A DNA stretch of 64,000 nt from Methylophaga marina (GTDB lineage: Bacteria; Pseudomonadota; Gammaproteobacteria; Nitrosococcales; Methylophagaceae). Positions 17,675 through 27,371 of the stretch are shown here, piece by piece; position 1 is the stretch's first letter, and every line of letters starts with the position of its first letter. Where the stretch lies: positions 1,731,001 to 1,795,000 of the forward strand of contig NZ_AP027741.1 of assembly GCF_030296755.1 (NCBI RefSeq), written 5' to 3'. The position numbers and the translations under genes were made by a program. Under the pieces are notes generated by a model. It searched no databases. It was not told where the DNA came from and worked only from the letters and a program-made list of their open reading frames with translations.

Positions 17675-18940
17675 TTAGCGAGGTAACTTAAAGCCAGATA
17701 CAGACTTACGCAGTTCGTTTGTTAACTCTAGAAGTCGACCAATCGAAGCTGCACTCTCATTGGTGCCGGTAGAGGTTTGCATAGTGATTTCCTGAATAAC
17801 ATTCATGTTCTCAGAGGTCGTCACCGCAGCCGTTGCCTGTTGTTTGGCATTATCGGAGATATTGTTGATAAGTTCTGCCAACTGGTGAGAAACACTTTCA
17901 ATTTGCTCGAGAGAGGTGCCGGCATCCTGTGATAGTTTTGCTCCGGCAACGACTTCGGTTGTACTTTGTTCCATCGAACTGATGGCCTCGTTAGTATCAC
18001 TTTGAATCGTTTTAACCAGGGCATCAATTTGGCGTGTGGCGTTACTGGAACGTTCAGCAAGGCGCTGAACCTCATCCGCTACCACAGCAAAACCGCGACC
18101 AGCTTCACCAGCCATCGCAGCCTGAATGGCGGCGTTCAGTGACAGAATATTCGTTTGTTCAGCGATATCATTAATCAGTTCAACAATATCTCCGATTTGT
18201 TGTGAGCTTTCACCTAAACGTTTGATACGTTTTGATGTTTCTTGAATTTGTTCACGGATGGTATCCATACCGTGTATCGCTTTTTTCACTGCACTGTTAC
18301 CCTGAATAGCCAGAGATACAGATTGTTGCGCTACATCAGATGATTGGCTGGCACTACGAGATACTTGCTCGATAGAGCCTGCCATTTGATTGATAGACGA
18401 ACTGACTTCGGTAATTTGTTGTGCTTGATGCTCACTGGCATCGGTCAGATGTAAGGCAGTTGCTTGTGTTTCCTGCGCTGCAGAAGCAACCTGCATGGTG
18501 GTAGAGTTAATTTGCTCAACCAGACTTCTCAATGCGTCTATGGTGTAGTTAACGGAATCAGCAATAGCGCCCGTGATGTCCTCTGTCACTGTGGCACTGA
18601 CGGTAAGATCACCATCGGCCAGATCACCCATTTCATCCAGTAATCGAAGAATCGCATCTTGATTGTGTCTGTTTTGTAATTCCATTTTATCCAGTGACAC
18701 TTTCAACTGATGAATAGAAGGCAGGCACAGATTAATAGCTGCCAGAGTAGAGAGAACAAACAGTATGGCTACGCCAATGCTGATATAGAGCAAATTGGGG
18801 TAGAGGAGTGTGTACATACCCGTTGCAATCAGCCCTAAGCCTGTCAGGGTGAGTATAAACAGAATGATAAACGCGGCCAGTCCCGGCCAGTTCTTACTGT
18901 TTTTCAGCGACGAAAATAAAAGCTTGCTGGTTGAGTTCAT
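17675..18940 (-). CDS. pilJ: PilJ-type methyl-accepting chemotaxis protein without periplasmic domain
   Basis: This 421-residue transducer feeds the ChpA kinase. Two hydrophobic segments lie close together (about residues 19-41 and 48-70) with only a few residues between. They are followed by a HAMP-like region ([11 protein letters not shown] near 105) and a full signalling domain with the hairpin tip [20 protein letters not shown] and [18 protein letters not shown]. Typical PilJ has about 680 residues with a large periplasmic sensor between its two membrane helices; that part is absent here and no frameshift explains it. It lies between pilI and chpA, so the assignment rests on both context and the PilJ-like signalling tip. 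Confidence 0.88.
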   Translation of the reverse strand: MNSTSKLLFSSLKNSKNWPGLAAFIILFILTLTGLGLIATGMYTLLYPNLLYISIGVAILFVLSTLAAINLCLPSIHQLKVSLDKMELQNRHNQDAILRLLDEMGDLADGDLTVSATVTEDITGAIADSVNYTIDALRSLVEQINSTTMQVASAAQETQATALHLTDASEHQAQQITEVSSSINQMAGSIEQVSRSASQSSDVAQQSVSLAIQGNSAVKKAIHGMDTIREQIQETSKRIKRLGESSQQIGDIVELINDIAEQTNILSLNAAIQAAMAGEAGRGFAVVADEVQRLAERSSNATRQIDALVKTIQSDTNEAISSMEQSTTEVVAGAKLSQDAGTSLEQIESVSHQLAELINNISDNAKQQATAAVTTSENMNVIQEITMQTSTGTNESAASIGRLLELTNELRKSVSGFKLPR

Positions 18941-18964
18941 ATACCTAGTCCTGATATCAAATTA

Positions 18965-19519
18965 TTATGCGGCAGCATTAATAAACCTTTCATCTTCAAT
19001 AAGTTTCGAGAAACTGAAAACGTCCCATTGTATGTCTTGCTGGTAAACACTACCTGTTAAGTAAGGTGTAATTTCTTTATGTGCTTGCGTGTCGAGAGAG
19101 TCTGGCTCACGTTGAAAATGCTTGAGTCCATAGACTTCATCTACTAATAAACCACTGTTGATGTCTGCATCGTTGATAACAATAATGCGGCTTCGTTTAG
19201 ATAATCTGCTGGGTTTATCAAGAAGATAATGCTTTAGATCCAAGACGGGTAATAGTTCACCACGAAGGTTAACGATGCCATATACCCAAGCTTTAGCTTT
19301 TGGCACGGCGGTAATGTGGTCGGGGACGGGAAAGACTTCTCTGGAATCGTTTAGTGGAATCACAAAATGCTGACCAGCAAGACGAAATCCGATGGCTGTC
19401 CAGCTTTGCCCAAGCGATTCTTGTTGTGTTAACCCTGCCGCTTTTTGTCTGCTACGGCGTTCGACATCTTGCAATATGGCAATAATGTCTTCGGGTGTTT
19501 GTGGTTGCATCATAGTCAT
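18965..19519 (-). CDS. pilI: CheW-like adaptor PilI
   Basis: PilI couples the PilJ receptor to the ChpA kinase at the inner membrane. The 184-residue protein has a CheW domain: FRLAGQHFVIPLNDSREVF near residues 48-66, then WVYGIVNLRGELLPVLDLKH, which is the conserved NxRGxxxPVxDL core. The start overlaps the end of pilH by four bases, which fits translational coupling. Order and size match pilI of Pseudomonas-type clusters. Confidence 0.92.
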   Translation of the reverse strand: MTMMQPQTPEDIIAILQDVERRSRQKAAGLTQQESLGQSWTAIGFRLAGQHFVIPLNDSREVFPVPDHITAVPKAKAWVYGIVNLRGELLPVLDLKHYLLDKPSRLSKRSRIIVINDADINSGLLVDEVYGLKHFQREPDSLDTQAHKEITPYLTGSVYQQDIQWDVFSFSKLIEDERFINAAA

Positions 19520-19881
19520 TTATCCAGCAACGATTGAATCTGTTCAATAATCTCATCCTCTGAGACCGGTTTGCCAAGATAACCTTTGGCTCCCTGGCGG
19601 AGTCCCCACATCTTATCGGTTTCCTGATTCTTTGAGGAAACAATAATGATAGGAATGTGACGAGTGTCATCATCACGACTTAAAAGACGTGTAGCCTGAA
19701 AGCCATTCAGGTTAGGCATAACCACATCCATCAATACTAAGTCTGGTTGTTCTTCTTGTGTAATACGAACTGCTTGCTCACCGTCTTCTGCAACCAGAAC
19801 CTGATGACCATGTCGTTCTAACAGTTTTTGAAGCACATATACTTCGGTAGGCGAGTCGTCAGCGATTAAAATTCGAGCCAT
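19516..19881 (-). CDS. pilH: CheY-like response regulator PilH
   Basis: This is a single receiver domain of 121 residues with no output domain. Conserved parts are ILIADDSPTE at the N-terminus (acidic pocket), LVLMDVVMPNLNG with the phosphorylated aspartate near residue 51, the VSSK segment, and GAKGYLGKPV with the conserved lysine. It starts three bases after the pilG stop and overlaps pilI. In Pseudomonas PilH opposes PilG and may act as a phosphate sink for ChpA. Confidence 0.93.
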   Translation of the reverse strand: MARILIADDSPTEVYVLQKLLERHGHQVLVAEDGEQAVRITQEEQPDLVLMDVVMPNLNGFQATRLLSRDDDTRHIPIIIVSSKNQETDKMWGLRQGAKGYLGKPVSEDEIIEQIQSLLDK

Positions 19882-19884
19882 AAA

Positions 19885-20295
19885 TTAATTTGCGTCCTGA
19901 GTTTTTTCCAGCAAATGTGTTCGGATGGCACCGAGTAAATCTTCACGAGTAAAAGGCTTGGTTAAATATTGTTCGGCCCCTACAACGCGTCCTTTTGCTC
20001 TATCAAATAAACCATCCTTGCTGGAGAGCATTACTACGGGTATGTCCCTAAATTTAGGGTTATTCTTCACTAGTGCACAAGTCTGATAGCCATCCAGTCG
20101 TGGCATCATAATATCGATAAATAAAATATCGGGATGATGGGCACTAATGATGGGTAGAGCTTCAAATCCATTGTCAGCCGTTAACACATCACACCCTGCC
20201 TTTTTTAATAGTGTTTCAGCTGTGCGGCGAATGGTGTTGCTATCATCAATCACCATCACTTTCAGACCGTTAAATTCGTTTTCACTCTGGCTCAC
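19885..20295 (-). CDS. pilG: CheY-like response regulator PilG
   Basis: This 136-residue stand-alone receiver domain shows KVMVIDDSNTIRRTAE at the N-terminus, DILFIDIMMPRLDGYQ with the phospho-acceptor aspartate, MLSSKDGLFD, and AEQYLTKPFTRED. PilG is the first gene of the chemosensory operon. In Pseudomonas it promotes pilus extension and raises cyclic AMP signalling. The AT-rich gap of about 220 bases to gshA on the other strand must hold the operon promoter, but no confident -35/-10 pair was identified. Confidence 0.93.
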   Translation of the reverse strand: MSQSENEFNGLKVMVIDDSNTIRRTAETLLKKAGCDVLTADNGFEALPIISAHHPDILFIDIMMPRLDGYQTCALVKNNPKFRDIPVVMLSSKDGLFDRAKGRVVGAEQYLTKPFTREDLLGAIRTHLLEKTQDAN

Positions 20296-20518
20296 GACTA
20301 TGCTATACCTGAATTATTTTATAATTGTAGTGCACACGAAGATAACCCATTTTTGTGTTACAGGCTAGTGATGACTTGAGTTGAATAATCATCTCAGCGA
20401 ACTGTAAATTCACAACGGTTAAGTATGAATGACTTGAAATATCAAATTTGTGTCCCATGTCTCTTCTTATCGACATTTATACTCAACTCTACACTTTAAA
20501 ACATAAGCGAGCTTAACC

Positions 20519-21793
20519 ATGACTTCTGGCGTCCCACACTTAACCACCGCTTTAAATGGTCCTCTTCTAAAGTTAGAAGCCATATTGCTAGAAAAGCAGA
20601 CACAAGTTGAAACATGGTTAAGAGAGCAGTGGTTAAAAACGCCTGCGCCGTTTTATGCTTCTGTCGATCTCCGAAATGCGGGGTTTAAGTTGGCGCCTGT
20701 GGATACGAATTTATTCCCTGCTGGGTTTAATAATCTCAACGCCTCTTTTATGCCTTTGTGTATTCACGCTGCTCAGGCTGCTGTTGAACGAACCTGTCCA
20801 ACAGCAAAACGCGTATTGATCGTGGCTGAAAATCATACGAGGAACTTGTTCTATCTCGAAAGTTTGGAAACCTTACGTGACATCTTCCAAAAAGCAGGTA
20901 TGGAAGCTCGCATTGGCAGTTTATTAGAAGAGATTGAAGAGCCTATGAGCATTGACCTGCCATCAGGTAAGCAAATTACGCTTGAGCCATTAGTCAGAAA
21001 AGGTAATCGTGTTGCCGTGGATGACTTTTCACCCTGTCTGGTTCTGTTAAATAATGACTTATCTGCCGGACGGCCAGCTATTCTCGAAAATCTAGAGCAA
21101 GAGGTTATTCCACCATTACGCGCAGGCTGGTCAACCAGAAAAAAATCTGATCATTTCACTCAATATAATCAAGTCGCAAAAGAATTTGCTGAGCAGATTG
21201 ATATAGATCCGTGGTTAGTATCCCCTTTGACATTGCAATGCGGTGAAGTGAATTTTAAAGAAAAGTCGGGCATAGAGTGTCTCGCCAAAAATGTGAACAA
21301 TTTGCTGACATCTATTCGAGCCAAATACGCTGAATATAATATCGACAGAGAGCCGTTTGTTGTTGTGAAAGCCGATTCCGGTACCTATGGGATGGGCATT
21401 ATGACGGTTAAAAGCGCCGAGGAAATCGAAAACCTCAATCGTAAACAACGAAATAAAATGTCATCCGCTAAGGAAGGTTTGGTGGTGGATAATGTGTTGG
21501 TTCAGGAAGGCGTTTACACCTTCGAGACATTGGGGGAAGAAAAGGCGGTAGCTGAACCCGTTATTTATATGATGGATCACTATGTGGTAGGTGGCTTCTA
21601 TCGTGTTCACACTGGGCGTGGCGTTAATGAAAATTTAAATGCGCCGGGGATGCATTTTGAACCACTGGCCTTTGCTCAGTCCTGTAGCACACCAGATCAA
21701 ACAGATTTGCCTGATTCGGAACCGAACCGCTTTTATGCCTACGGTGTCATCGCTAGATTAGCGTTGTTAGCAGCAGCGAGAGAAATCGCCTGA
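20519..21793 (+). CDS. gshA: Glutamate-cysteine ligase, Acidithiobacillus-type family
   Basis: This enzyme makes gamma-glutamylcysteine, the first step of glutathione synthesis, using ATP. The 424-residue protein belongs to the proteobacterial family typified by Acidithiobacillus ferrooxidans, unrelated at sequence level to E. coli GshA. Recognisable regions are YASVDLRNAGFKLAPVDTNL near residues 47-66, PAGFNNL after it, and the ATP-grasp-like KADSGTYGMGIMTVKS near 285. The gshB gene is not adjacent. In methylotrophs glutathione can also serve formaldehyde detoxification. The stop codon is inside a hairpin shared with the convergent FIST gene. Confidence 0.93.
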   Translation: MTSGVPHLTTALNGPLLKLEAILLEKQTQVETWLREQWLKTPAPFYASVDLRNAGFKLAPVDTNLFPAGFNNLNASFMPLCIHAAQAAVERTCPTAKRVLIVAENHTRNLFYLESLETLRDIFQKAGMEARIGSLLEEIEEPMSIDLPSGKQITLEPLVRKGNRVAVDDFSPCLVLLNNDLSAGRPAILENLEQEVIPPLRAGWSTRKKSDHFTQYNQVAKEFAEQIDIDPWLVSPLTLQCGEVNFKEKSGIECLAKNVNNLLTSIRAKYAEYNIDREPFVVVKADSGTYGMGIMTVKSAEEIENLNRKQRNKMSSAKEGLVVDNVLVQEGVYTFETLGEEKAVAEPVIYMMDHYVVGGFYRVHTGRGVNENLNAPGMHFEPLAFAQSCSTPDQTDLPDSEPNRFYAYGVIARLALLAAAREIA

Positions 21794-21805
21794 TTTAATC
21801 AGGCG
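21787..21805. terminator. Palindromic hairpin shared by two convergent stop codons
   Basis: The sequence CGCCTGATTTAATCAGGCG forms an 8-base-pair stem with a three-base loop. It contains the TGA of gshA (21791-21793) on the plus strand and the TGA of the FIST gene (21801-21799) on the minus strand. There is no T run on either side, so it resembles the hairpin at 4491-4518 and not a standard intrinsic terminator. Confidence 0.5.
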
Positions 21806-22941
21806 TTGTGCTCACTCAGATAAGCGATAGTCATGGTTTGGTTGTGCAGTAAACTGTGACTATCATCTTCCCCTGAACAGATTTCACCATTTGAATAGAA
21901 TCCGGTGATGCCTGTCTGCATACCCAGTAGTCTTTGCACAGCAAACACTTCGTCTGATACCTGAGATTCCATGACTAATTTACGGCCAACACAGCTCACG
22001 CAAATAGCTAAGGCTTTATCGTTTATGTTGACGTCTTTTTGTAATATTTGTCTGGCTGCTTCACTGGCACCTAAAACCAAACGATCATGATCAGACTTGA
22101 GAAAACGAACGGTAGACCCTTCTTTTATATTGCCTGCAAAGGTCAAGCTATTATCTTGTTCATTAATCGAGAGGAGTGTTCTGATGACATTAACATTCTT
22201 CTCATCCATGATGGCAAAGGGGAAATTCAAGCCAGAAGCAGGTAATTCATTGGCGTAATAGCCTATGTACATCTTGTAAAGTGGAAGAGCGGGTTTATTG
22301 TCTAACTCGTACACCACATTTTTGTTTGAACGCGTAATTTTTCTTGGTGGTCCGTATGGTTGCCAGCCGCCTAAGGCGCCACTGGTAACGATGGCATCTT
22401 CTCCGTAAATACCAACAGCGATCACTGTACGATCCTGAATTTTGTCATTGTTGATGAGTAAGGTTTGCTTGAATGCAGCAGAGTCGCCTGCTAGACCACC
22501 TGTGATAGGAATATTGGGCAATATCTCCTGGAGACCTTCTACCAGTTCAGAACCATTAACATTCAAACCGTCACTGAGAACAAACACGCCTTTGAGATCA
22601 TCCATTTTTAACTCAGCGGCAATTTGAGCACCCAGTGCATGGGATTGCTCCATACTATTAACCGGCTTGCTTATAAAGCGGAGCGTGCTTCGCTCCCACT
22701 GCATGGCTGTGATATGGATGCTGTCATCATAAACACCATCACCTGTAATCTCGCCCGATGTGGTGCAACCGATGATTTCGGCGTTTGGGTAGCGTTTTTT
22801 TAGGGTTTTAGCAAAACCTTTATCGTTGAAGCGGCTGACTGAGCCGAAAACGAGTACCCAGTTGGCTTCAGGAAGGGGAGAGGCCGACGGTAATTTATTT
22901 AAACCCGTCTTGGCGGGGAGGTGCTCCTGTACAAACTTCAT
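21799..22941 (-). CDS. FIST-domain signal transduction protein
   Basis: This is a 380-residue protein with an N-terminal FIST domain (WVLVFGSVSRFND, EIIGCTTSGEITGDGVYDDS) and a C-terminal FIST_C domain (VCVSC-like segment AICVSCVGRKLVM, then FYSNGEICSGEDDSHSLLHN). FIST domains are proposed small-ligand sensors, perhaps for amino acids, usually linked to chemotaxis or diguanylate cyclase modules; here the protein has no effector domain. The frame is open upstream to 23115, but MKFVQEHLP at 22941 is where homology begins, and the longer N-terminus is cysteine-rich and looks non-coding. Its position near the pil-chp operon may be functional or accidental. Confidence 0.85.
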   Translation of the reverse strand: MKFVQEHLPAKTGLNKLPSASPLPEANWVLVFGSVSRFNDKGFAKTLKKRYPNAEIIGCTTSGEITGDGVYDDSIHITAMQWERSTLRFISKPVNSMEQSHALGAQIAAELKMDDLKGVFVLSDGLNVNGSELVEGLQEILPNIPITGGLAGDSAAFKQTLLINNDKIQDRTVIAVGIYGEDAIVTSGALGGWQPYGPPRKITRSNKNVVYELDNKPALPLYKMYIGYYANELPASGLNFPFAIMDEKNVNVIRTLLSINEQDNSLTFAGNIKEGSTVRFLKSDHDRLVLGASEAARQILQKDVNINDKALAICVSCVGRKLVMESQVSDEVFAVQRLLGMQTGITGFYSNGEICSGEDDSHSLLHNQTMTIAYLSEHNA

Positions 22942-23099
22942 TGGTTGGTCAACCTTTGCTCCATCATTGGCTTTTAGCGCCGTAGTCAAAAAAGCGTAAC
23001 AAATCCATCGGGTGATACTACATCGTTTAGCGATTAAGGGGAATCGGGTCGCTTGTAATTTGTGAGATGCCTCACAATGAATGCATAAAAATCGGCCAT

Positions 23100-23129
23100 A
23101 AAAAAAGCCGCTCAATGGCGGCTTTTTTT
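23100..23129. terminator. Bidirectional intrinsic terminator after gatB
   Basis: A 12-base-pair stem (23100-23111 with 23118-23129) encloses a six-base loop. The stem is GC-rich at its top, and seven A and seven T form its base, so a U tract follows in either direction. It lies about 25 bases downstream of the gatB stop on the minus strand and upstream of the FIST gene. Confidence 0.85.
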
Positions 23130-23153
23130 GATGATTGACTCATGTGTTAGGAA

Positions 23154-24596
23154 TTATCCATTCAGTTTTTTCTTCAGTAATTCATTTACCTGGGCTGGGT
23201 TGGCTTTACCTTTTGACGCTTTCATTATCTGGCCAACGAAGAAGCCAAGTAATTGTTCCTTGCCATCCCGGTATTGCTGCACTTGATCAGGATTATTTGC
23301 CAATACTTCATCCACCATAGCTTCAATAGCGCCGGTATCGGTGACTTGCTTCAGACCTTTATTTTCGATGATCGCATCGGCATCTTTACCTTCACCTTTC
23401 CACAATGCTTCAAACACGGTTTTGGCGATTTTGCCTGAAATGGTGTTATCACTGATTCTGTTTAAGACACCAGCAAGCTGTTCAGCACTCACCGGCGATT
23501 CAGTAATATCCATGCTTGCTTTATTTAGCGCACCGGACAGCTCAACAATAACCCAGTTTGCACACTGTTTAGGATCATTGCCGCCAGTAGCCGCTAATAA
23601 TGACTCAAAATAAGTGGCTAGCTCACGGCTACTGGTGAGTACTGAGGCGTCATACAGCGATAGACCTAACTCATTGACAAAGCGGTCACGTTTTTCGTTG
23701 GGTAGTTCTGGCAATGTCGCTTTAATATCAGTGATCGTGGCTTGGTCAATAATCAGTGGGAGCAAATCAGGATCAGGGAAGTAACGGTAGTCATTCGCTT
23801 CTTCTTTACTGCGCATCGCGCGCGTTTCATTTTTGTCGGCATCGTACAAACGCGTTTCCTGAATGACTTCACCACCTGATTCCAACACATCAATTTGACG
23901 CTCCACTTCGTAGTTAATAGCGCGTTCAACGTTACGGAAAGAGTTAATGTTTTTCAGCTCGGCACGGGTACCAAACTTTTCCTGCCCTTTAGGACGAATT
24001 GAAACGTTCGCGTCGCAGCGGAATGAACCTTCCTGCATATTGCCATCACAAATCTCAAGATAGCGAACCAGTGAGTGGATTTTCCTCATATAAGCAACCG
24101 CTTCTTTTGCGCTGCGCATATCAGGTTCAGACACAATTTCTAACAACGGTGTGCCTGCTCGGTTTAAATCAATGCCTGTTTGACCGTCAAAGTCTTCATG
24201 TAGTGATTTGCCAGCATCTTCTTCGAGATGAGCACGAGTAATACCGATGACTTTTTCAGAGCCATCCTCCAGTTCGATACTGATGTGGCCTTTTCCGACA
24301 ATGGGTAATTCATATTGGCTGATTTGATAGCCTTTTGGTAAGTCAGGATAGAAGTAATTTTTGCGGGCAAAGACTGAACGTTCAGAAATCTCAGCATCAA
24401 CGGCAAGACCAAACTTAATCGCCATTCTGACAGCTTCTGCATTGAGTACCGGTAATACGCCCGGCAGACCCAGGTCAACGGCACATGCTTGTGTATTCGG
24501 CTCTGCACCATATGCTGTAGCAGCACCAGAGAAAATCTTAGACTTGGTGGCGAGTTGGGTATGAATCTCTAACCCAATAACAACTTCCCATTCCAT
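23154..24596 (-). CDS. gatB: Aspartyl/glutamyl-tRNA amidotransferase subunit B
   Basis: GatB is the tRNA-binding, kinase-like subunit of GatCAB, which turns Glu-tRNA(Gln) or Asp-tRNA(Asn) into the amide form. The 480-residue protein starts with [15 protein letters not shown] and contains [40 protein letters not shown], and the QqeY tail domain to LLKKKLNG. The ATG at 24596 is chosen over an open upstream extension because it matches the family start. gatA and gatC are not next to it, although the usual order is gatCAB. An intrinsic terminator follows. Confidence 0.97.
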   Translation of the reverse strand: MEWEVVIGLEIHTQLATKSKIFSGAATAYGAEPNTQACAVDLGLPGVLPVLNAEAVRMAIKFGLAVDAEISERSVFARKNYFYPDLPKGYQISQYELPIVGKGHISIELEDGSEKVIGITRAHLEEDAGKSLHEDFDGQTGIDLNRAGTPLLEIVSEPDMRSAKEAVAYMRKIHSLVRYLEICDGNMQEGSFRCDANVSIRPKGQEKFGTRAELKNINSFRNVERAINYEVERQIDVLESGGEVIQETRLYDADKNETRAMRSKEEANDYRYFPDPDLLPLIIDQATITDIKATLPELPNEKRDRFVNELGLSLYDASVLTSSRELATYFESLLAATGGNDPKQCANWVIVELSGALNKASMDITESPVSAEQLAGVLNRISDNTISGKIAKTVFEALWKGEGKDADAIIENKGLKQVTDTGAIEAMVDEVLANNPDQVQQYRDGKEQLLGFFVGQIMKASKGKANPAQVNELLKKKLNG

Positions 24597-24645
24597 AATG
24601 ACGGCCTGATTGTGAATGATAAAAAACGATGAATTGTAACAATTA

Positions 24646-25299
24646 TTAACGCAAACTGAGAATTTTCCAGCCTTTTTCCTTAGCAAAGGCTTCAAGCTTC
24701 TCATCGGGATCAACGGCGACAGGGGTATCGACCAGTTCTAATAGTGGGATATCGTTATGAGAATCACTGTAAAAAGTACTGTTCTCCATCGTTTCATCCC
24801 GATGGTTTAACCACATTTTCAAACGCTCGACTTTACCACGCTGAAACGAGGGCGTGCCTGAGACTTTGCCGGTAAACGCGCCATCAATCATTTCTGGATC
24901 CGTGCCAATTAAATGTTCAATGCCCAGGAGCTCCGCAATAGGCTGGGTCAGGAAACTATTGGTGGCCGTAATAATGAGTAATGTATCGCCTTGAGCGCGA
25001 TGCTTTTCGATGAGTTCGATACCCGCTGGCAAAATGATGGGTTTAATTTTTTCTTCTAGATAGGCCGCGCGCCAAGCTTCTAATTCAGACATGGGGTGGT
25101 TGGCGTAAGGTGTAAAGACAAACTCCAAAAATGCGTAGATATCGAGCGTGCCGTTAGTGTATTCTTGAAGAAAATGATCATTGCTAGCCCGGTAGGCGTC
25201 CTCGTCTACAATGTTATTTTCACACAAGTAACGACCCCATAAATAGTCGCTATCACCGGCCAGTAAAGTATTATCCAAATCAAAAATTGCCAACGCCAT
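24646..25299 (-). CDS. HAD-superfamily IB phosphatase, SerB-like
   Basis: This 217-residue hydrolase has motif [14 protein letters not shown] at residues 5-17 with both catalytic aspartates, motif [11 protein letters not shown] near residue 105, and motif [16 protein letters not shown] near 180. It fits the HAD-IB group that includes phosphoserine phosphatase and phosphatases acting on phosphorylated sugars, amino acids or lipids. The substrate is not evident. It is divergent from rppH, an arrangement seen in other gammaproteobacteria, and lies 49 bases upstream of gatB. Confidence 0.88.
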   Translation of the reverse strand: MALAIFDLDNTLLAGDSDYLWGRYLCENNIVDEDAYRASNDHFLQEYTNGTLDIYAFLEFVFTPYANHPMSELEAWRAAYLEEKIKPIILPAGIELIEKHRAQGDTLLIITATNSFLTQPIAELLGIEHLIGTDPEMIDGAFTGKVSGTPSFQRGKVERLKMWLNHRDETMENSTFYSDSHNDIPLLELVDTPVAVDPDEKLEAFAKEKGWKILSLR

Positions 25300-25447
25300 G
25301 ATGCTGGAAAAGTCTCCGTTTTAATCAAAAATGCGACTATTGTATGTCAAAATGCATTGCATACTGACAGTGCTTTTAATAATCTAATCGCTAATTGAGA
25401 ATAAACCGCTGGGGGCGATTGCGCTCAGCCAGCTAGAGACTTCAGTC

Positions 25448-25956
25448 GTGATTGATAAAGATGGCTTCAGGCCTAACGTAGGGATCATACTCTGCAACGA
25501 AGAGAATCAGGTGTTGTGGGCGCAACGTGCGCAACATGATTCGTGGCAGTTTCCTCAGGGGGGATCAAGTCCCATGAAACTCCTGAGCAGGCGGCTTATC
25601 GTGAGCTTACGGAAGAGGTAGGTTTACTGCCAGAGCATGTTGAGTTAATTGCAACGACCCGAGGGTGGTTGCGTTACCGCTTACCTAAACGTTACCTGCG
25701 ATATGGAAATAAACCGCTTTGTATTGGCCAAAAGCAGCGTTGGTTTTTAATGCGTTTTACCGGTAAGGAAGAAGACGTCAAGCTTAATCTGCATGAAAAA
25801 CCAGAGTTTGATGATTGGCGCTGGGTGGATTACTGGACGCCGGTTGACGAAATTGTGTTTTTCAAACGTCGTGTTTATGAAAAAGCACTCCATGAGTTTG
25901 CGCCATTATTATTTCCGGAATATCGACGTCAGTTAAATAACAAAAAAAGACGTTAA
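25448..25956 (+). CDS. rppH: RNA pyrophosphohydrolase RppH, frameshifted
   Basis: RppH removes pyrophosphate from the 5' end of mRNAs and so starts RNase E-dependent decay. The GTG at 25448 begins a frame matching the RppH N-terminus ([11 protein letters not shown], then DSWQFPQGG). The rest, with the Nudix box [13 protein letters not shown] and [14 protein letters not shown], is in another frame. The break is at a run of six G (25558-25563); seven G restores [20 protein letters not shown]. Without that base the Nudix motif is detached from the start. The gene overlaps the end of argA on the other strand by four bases. A sequencing error is likely. Confidence 0.88.
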
Positions 25957-27254
25957 TCCAGTTCTTTTCTGAACACACGCGATTTGCGCTGATAATTGTA
26001 TAGCGCTTGTTTTGCGACAGGGAGATCAGCTATTTCTGCTGGTTTGAACCCATGCTCTAAAAACCAGTGCGCCGTTTGAGTGGTTAACACGCACAGATTA
26101 TTGATGCCTTGTGCTTTTGCTGACTGCTCCAGTACCCCGAGTAATTGCTGACCGCGACCATGACTCTGGTATTGATTCGATACCGCCAGGCAAGCAAGTT
26201 CTGCCATATCATTATCAGGATAGGGGTAAAGTGCCGCGCAGGCTACAACACTGCCATCACGCTCCATGACCGTGAAATGATCGATCTCTCGTTCTAGTAA
26301 CTCTCTTGAACGTTTTACGACAACTCCTTTTTCTTCTAACGGTTGAATTAACTCCAGGATACCGCCGACATCATCAATCGTTGCTTGTCTTGTGGTTTCA
26401 AAAGAGGTGGACGTTACCAGCGTACCAGCACCATCACGGCTGAATAATTCCTGTAATAAAACACCGTTAATGGCTCTATCCAGAATATGTACTCTGGTGA
26501 CGCCTGCTCTACAGGCTTTTACCGCAGCATGTAATGAAGGATGGGAGCTGAGTGTTTTTTCTGCCTCATTCACCGTCAGTTCGCGGGGCATCGTTTTGTT
26601 ACTGTGACCAATAAAGATCAATTTATCTGCGCGTAATGCTGTGGCCACTTCTGTCGCGATAGATTCAGCTGAAACGTTGAAGCTTTCGCCTGTAAGGGAG
26701 TAACCCAGAGGGGGCAGCAAAACAATATTACCTAATCCCAATTGTTGATTGATGCCTTCAGCATCGATACGGCGCACTTCACCGGTATGACCCAGATCCA
26801 CACCATCTATGATGCCAGCAGGTCTGGCAATCACCAAGTTCCCACTGATACAACGAATACGTGCATCGGCCATTGGCGTATGTGGTAACCCAAAGGACAG
26901 TTTCGATTCGATATCAAGGCGCAGTTTACCAATGGCTGCTTTGGCAATAACCAAGCTGATATCATCGGTCACTCTCAAACCATTGTGATATCTAACAGGT
27001 ATGTTTTGTTCGATACAGCTTGCTTCAATCTGAGGTCTGGCACCGTATACTAGAACCAATTTAATGCCTAAGCTATTCAGGATAGAGATATCATGGAGCA
27101 GGGGCTCGAATTCCTGGCTATCGATGGTTTCACCATCAAAAGCAATCACAAAAGTCGCGCCACGATGACTATGAATATAAGGCGCAGCGGTACGAAACCA
27201 GCTGGTTGTGGTGGCTAAGTTTTGTGGTGTAACTGGCTTTACAGTGTCGTTCAT
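25953..27254 (-). CDS. argA: Amino-acid N-acetyltransferase (N-acetylglutamate synthase)
   Basis: ArgA acetylates glutamate with acetyl-CoA, the first step of arginine synthesis. The 433-residue protein has an N-terminal amino-acid-kinase-like domain, which in this family binds arginine for feedback inhibition ([12 protein letters not shown] near residue 65), and a C-terminal GNAT domain from about 290 with [20 protein letters not shown], the acetyl-CoA loop. Length and order match E. coli ArgA (443 residues). It is convergent with rppH and divergent from ilvD. Confidence 0.95.
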   Translation of the reverse strand: MNDTVKPVTPQNLATTTSWFRTAAPYIHSHRGATFVIAFDGETIDSQEFEPLLHDISILNSLGIKLVLVYGARPQIEASCIEQNIPVRYHNGLRVTDDISLVIAKAAIGKLRLDIESKLSFGLPHTPMADARIRCISGNLVIARPAGIIDGVDLGHTGEVRRIDAEGINQQLGLGNIVLLPPLGYSLTGESFNVSAESIATEVATALRADKLIFIGHSNKTMPRELTVNEAEKTLSSHPSLHAAVKACRAGVTRVHILDRAINGVLLQELFSRDGAGTLVTSTSFETTRQATIDDVGGILELIQPLEEKGVVVKRSRELLEREIDHFTVMERDGSVVACAALYPYPDNDMAELACLAVSNQYQSHGRGQQLLGVLEQSAKAQGINNLCVLTTQTAHWFLEHGFKPAEIADLPVAKQALYNYQRKSRVFRKELD

Positions 27255-27371
27255 TCGTTTCTTTTTATCTCAGACTCGGCACGCTTGCCAAGTGTCGTGT
27301 AAAATTTATCAGATTATTACCATGTGATCTAAGGGTTACGTGGGGCAAAACAGATTTTGGAGAGATTTCGC

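Noticed and set aside
22942..23115. Upstream extension of the FIST frame
   Set aside because: The added 58 residues are cysteine- and arginine-rich without FIST similarity; the family match begins at Met on 22941.
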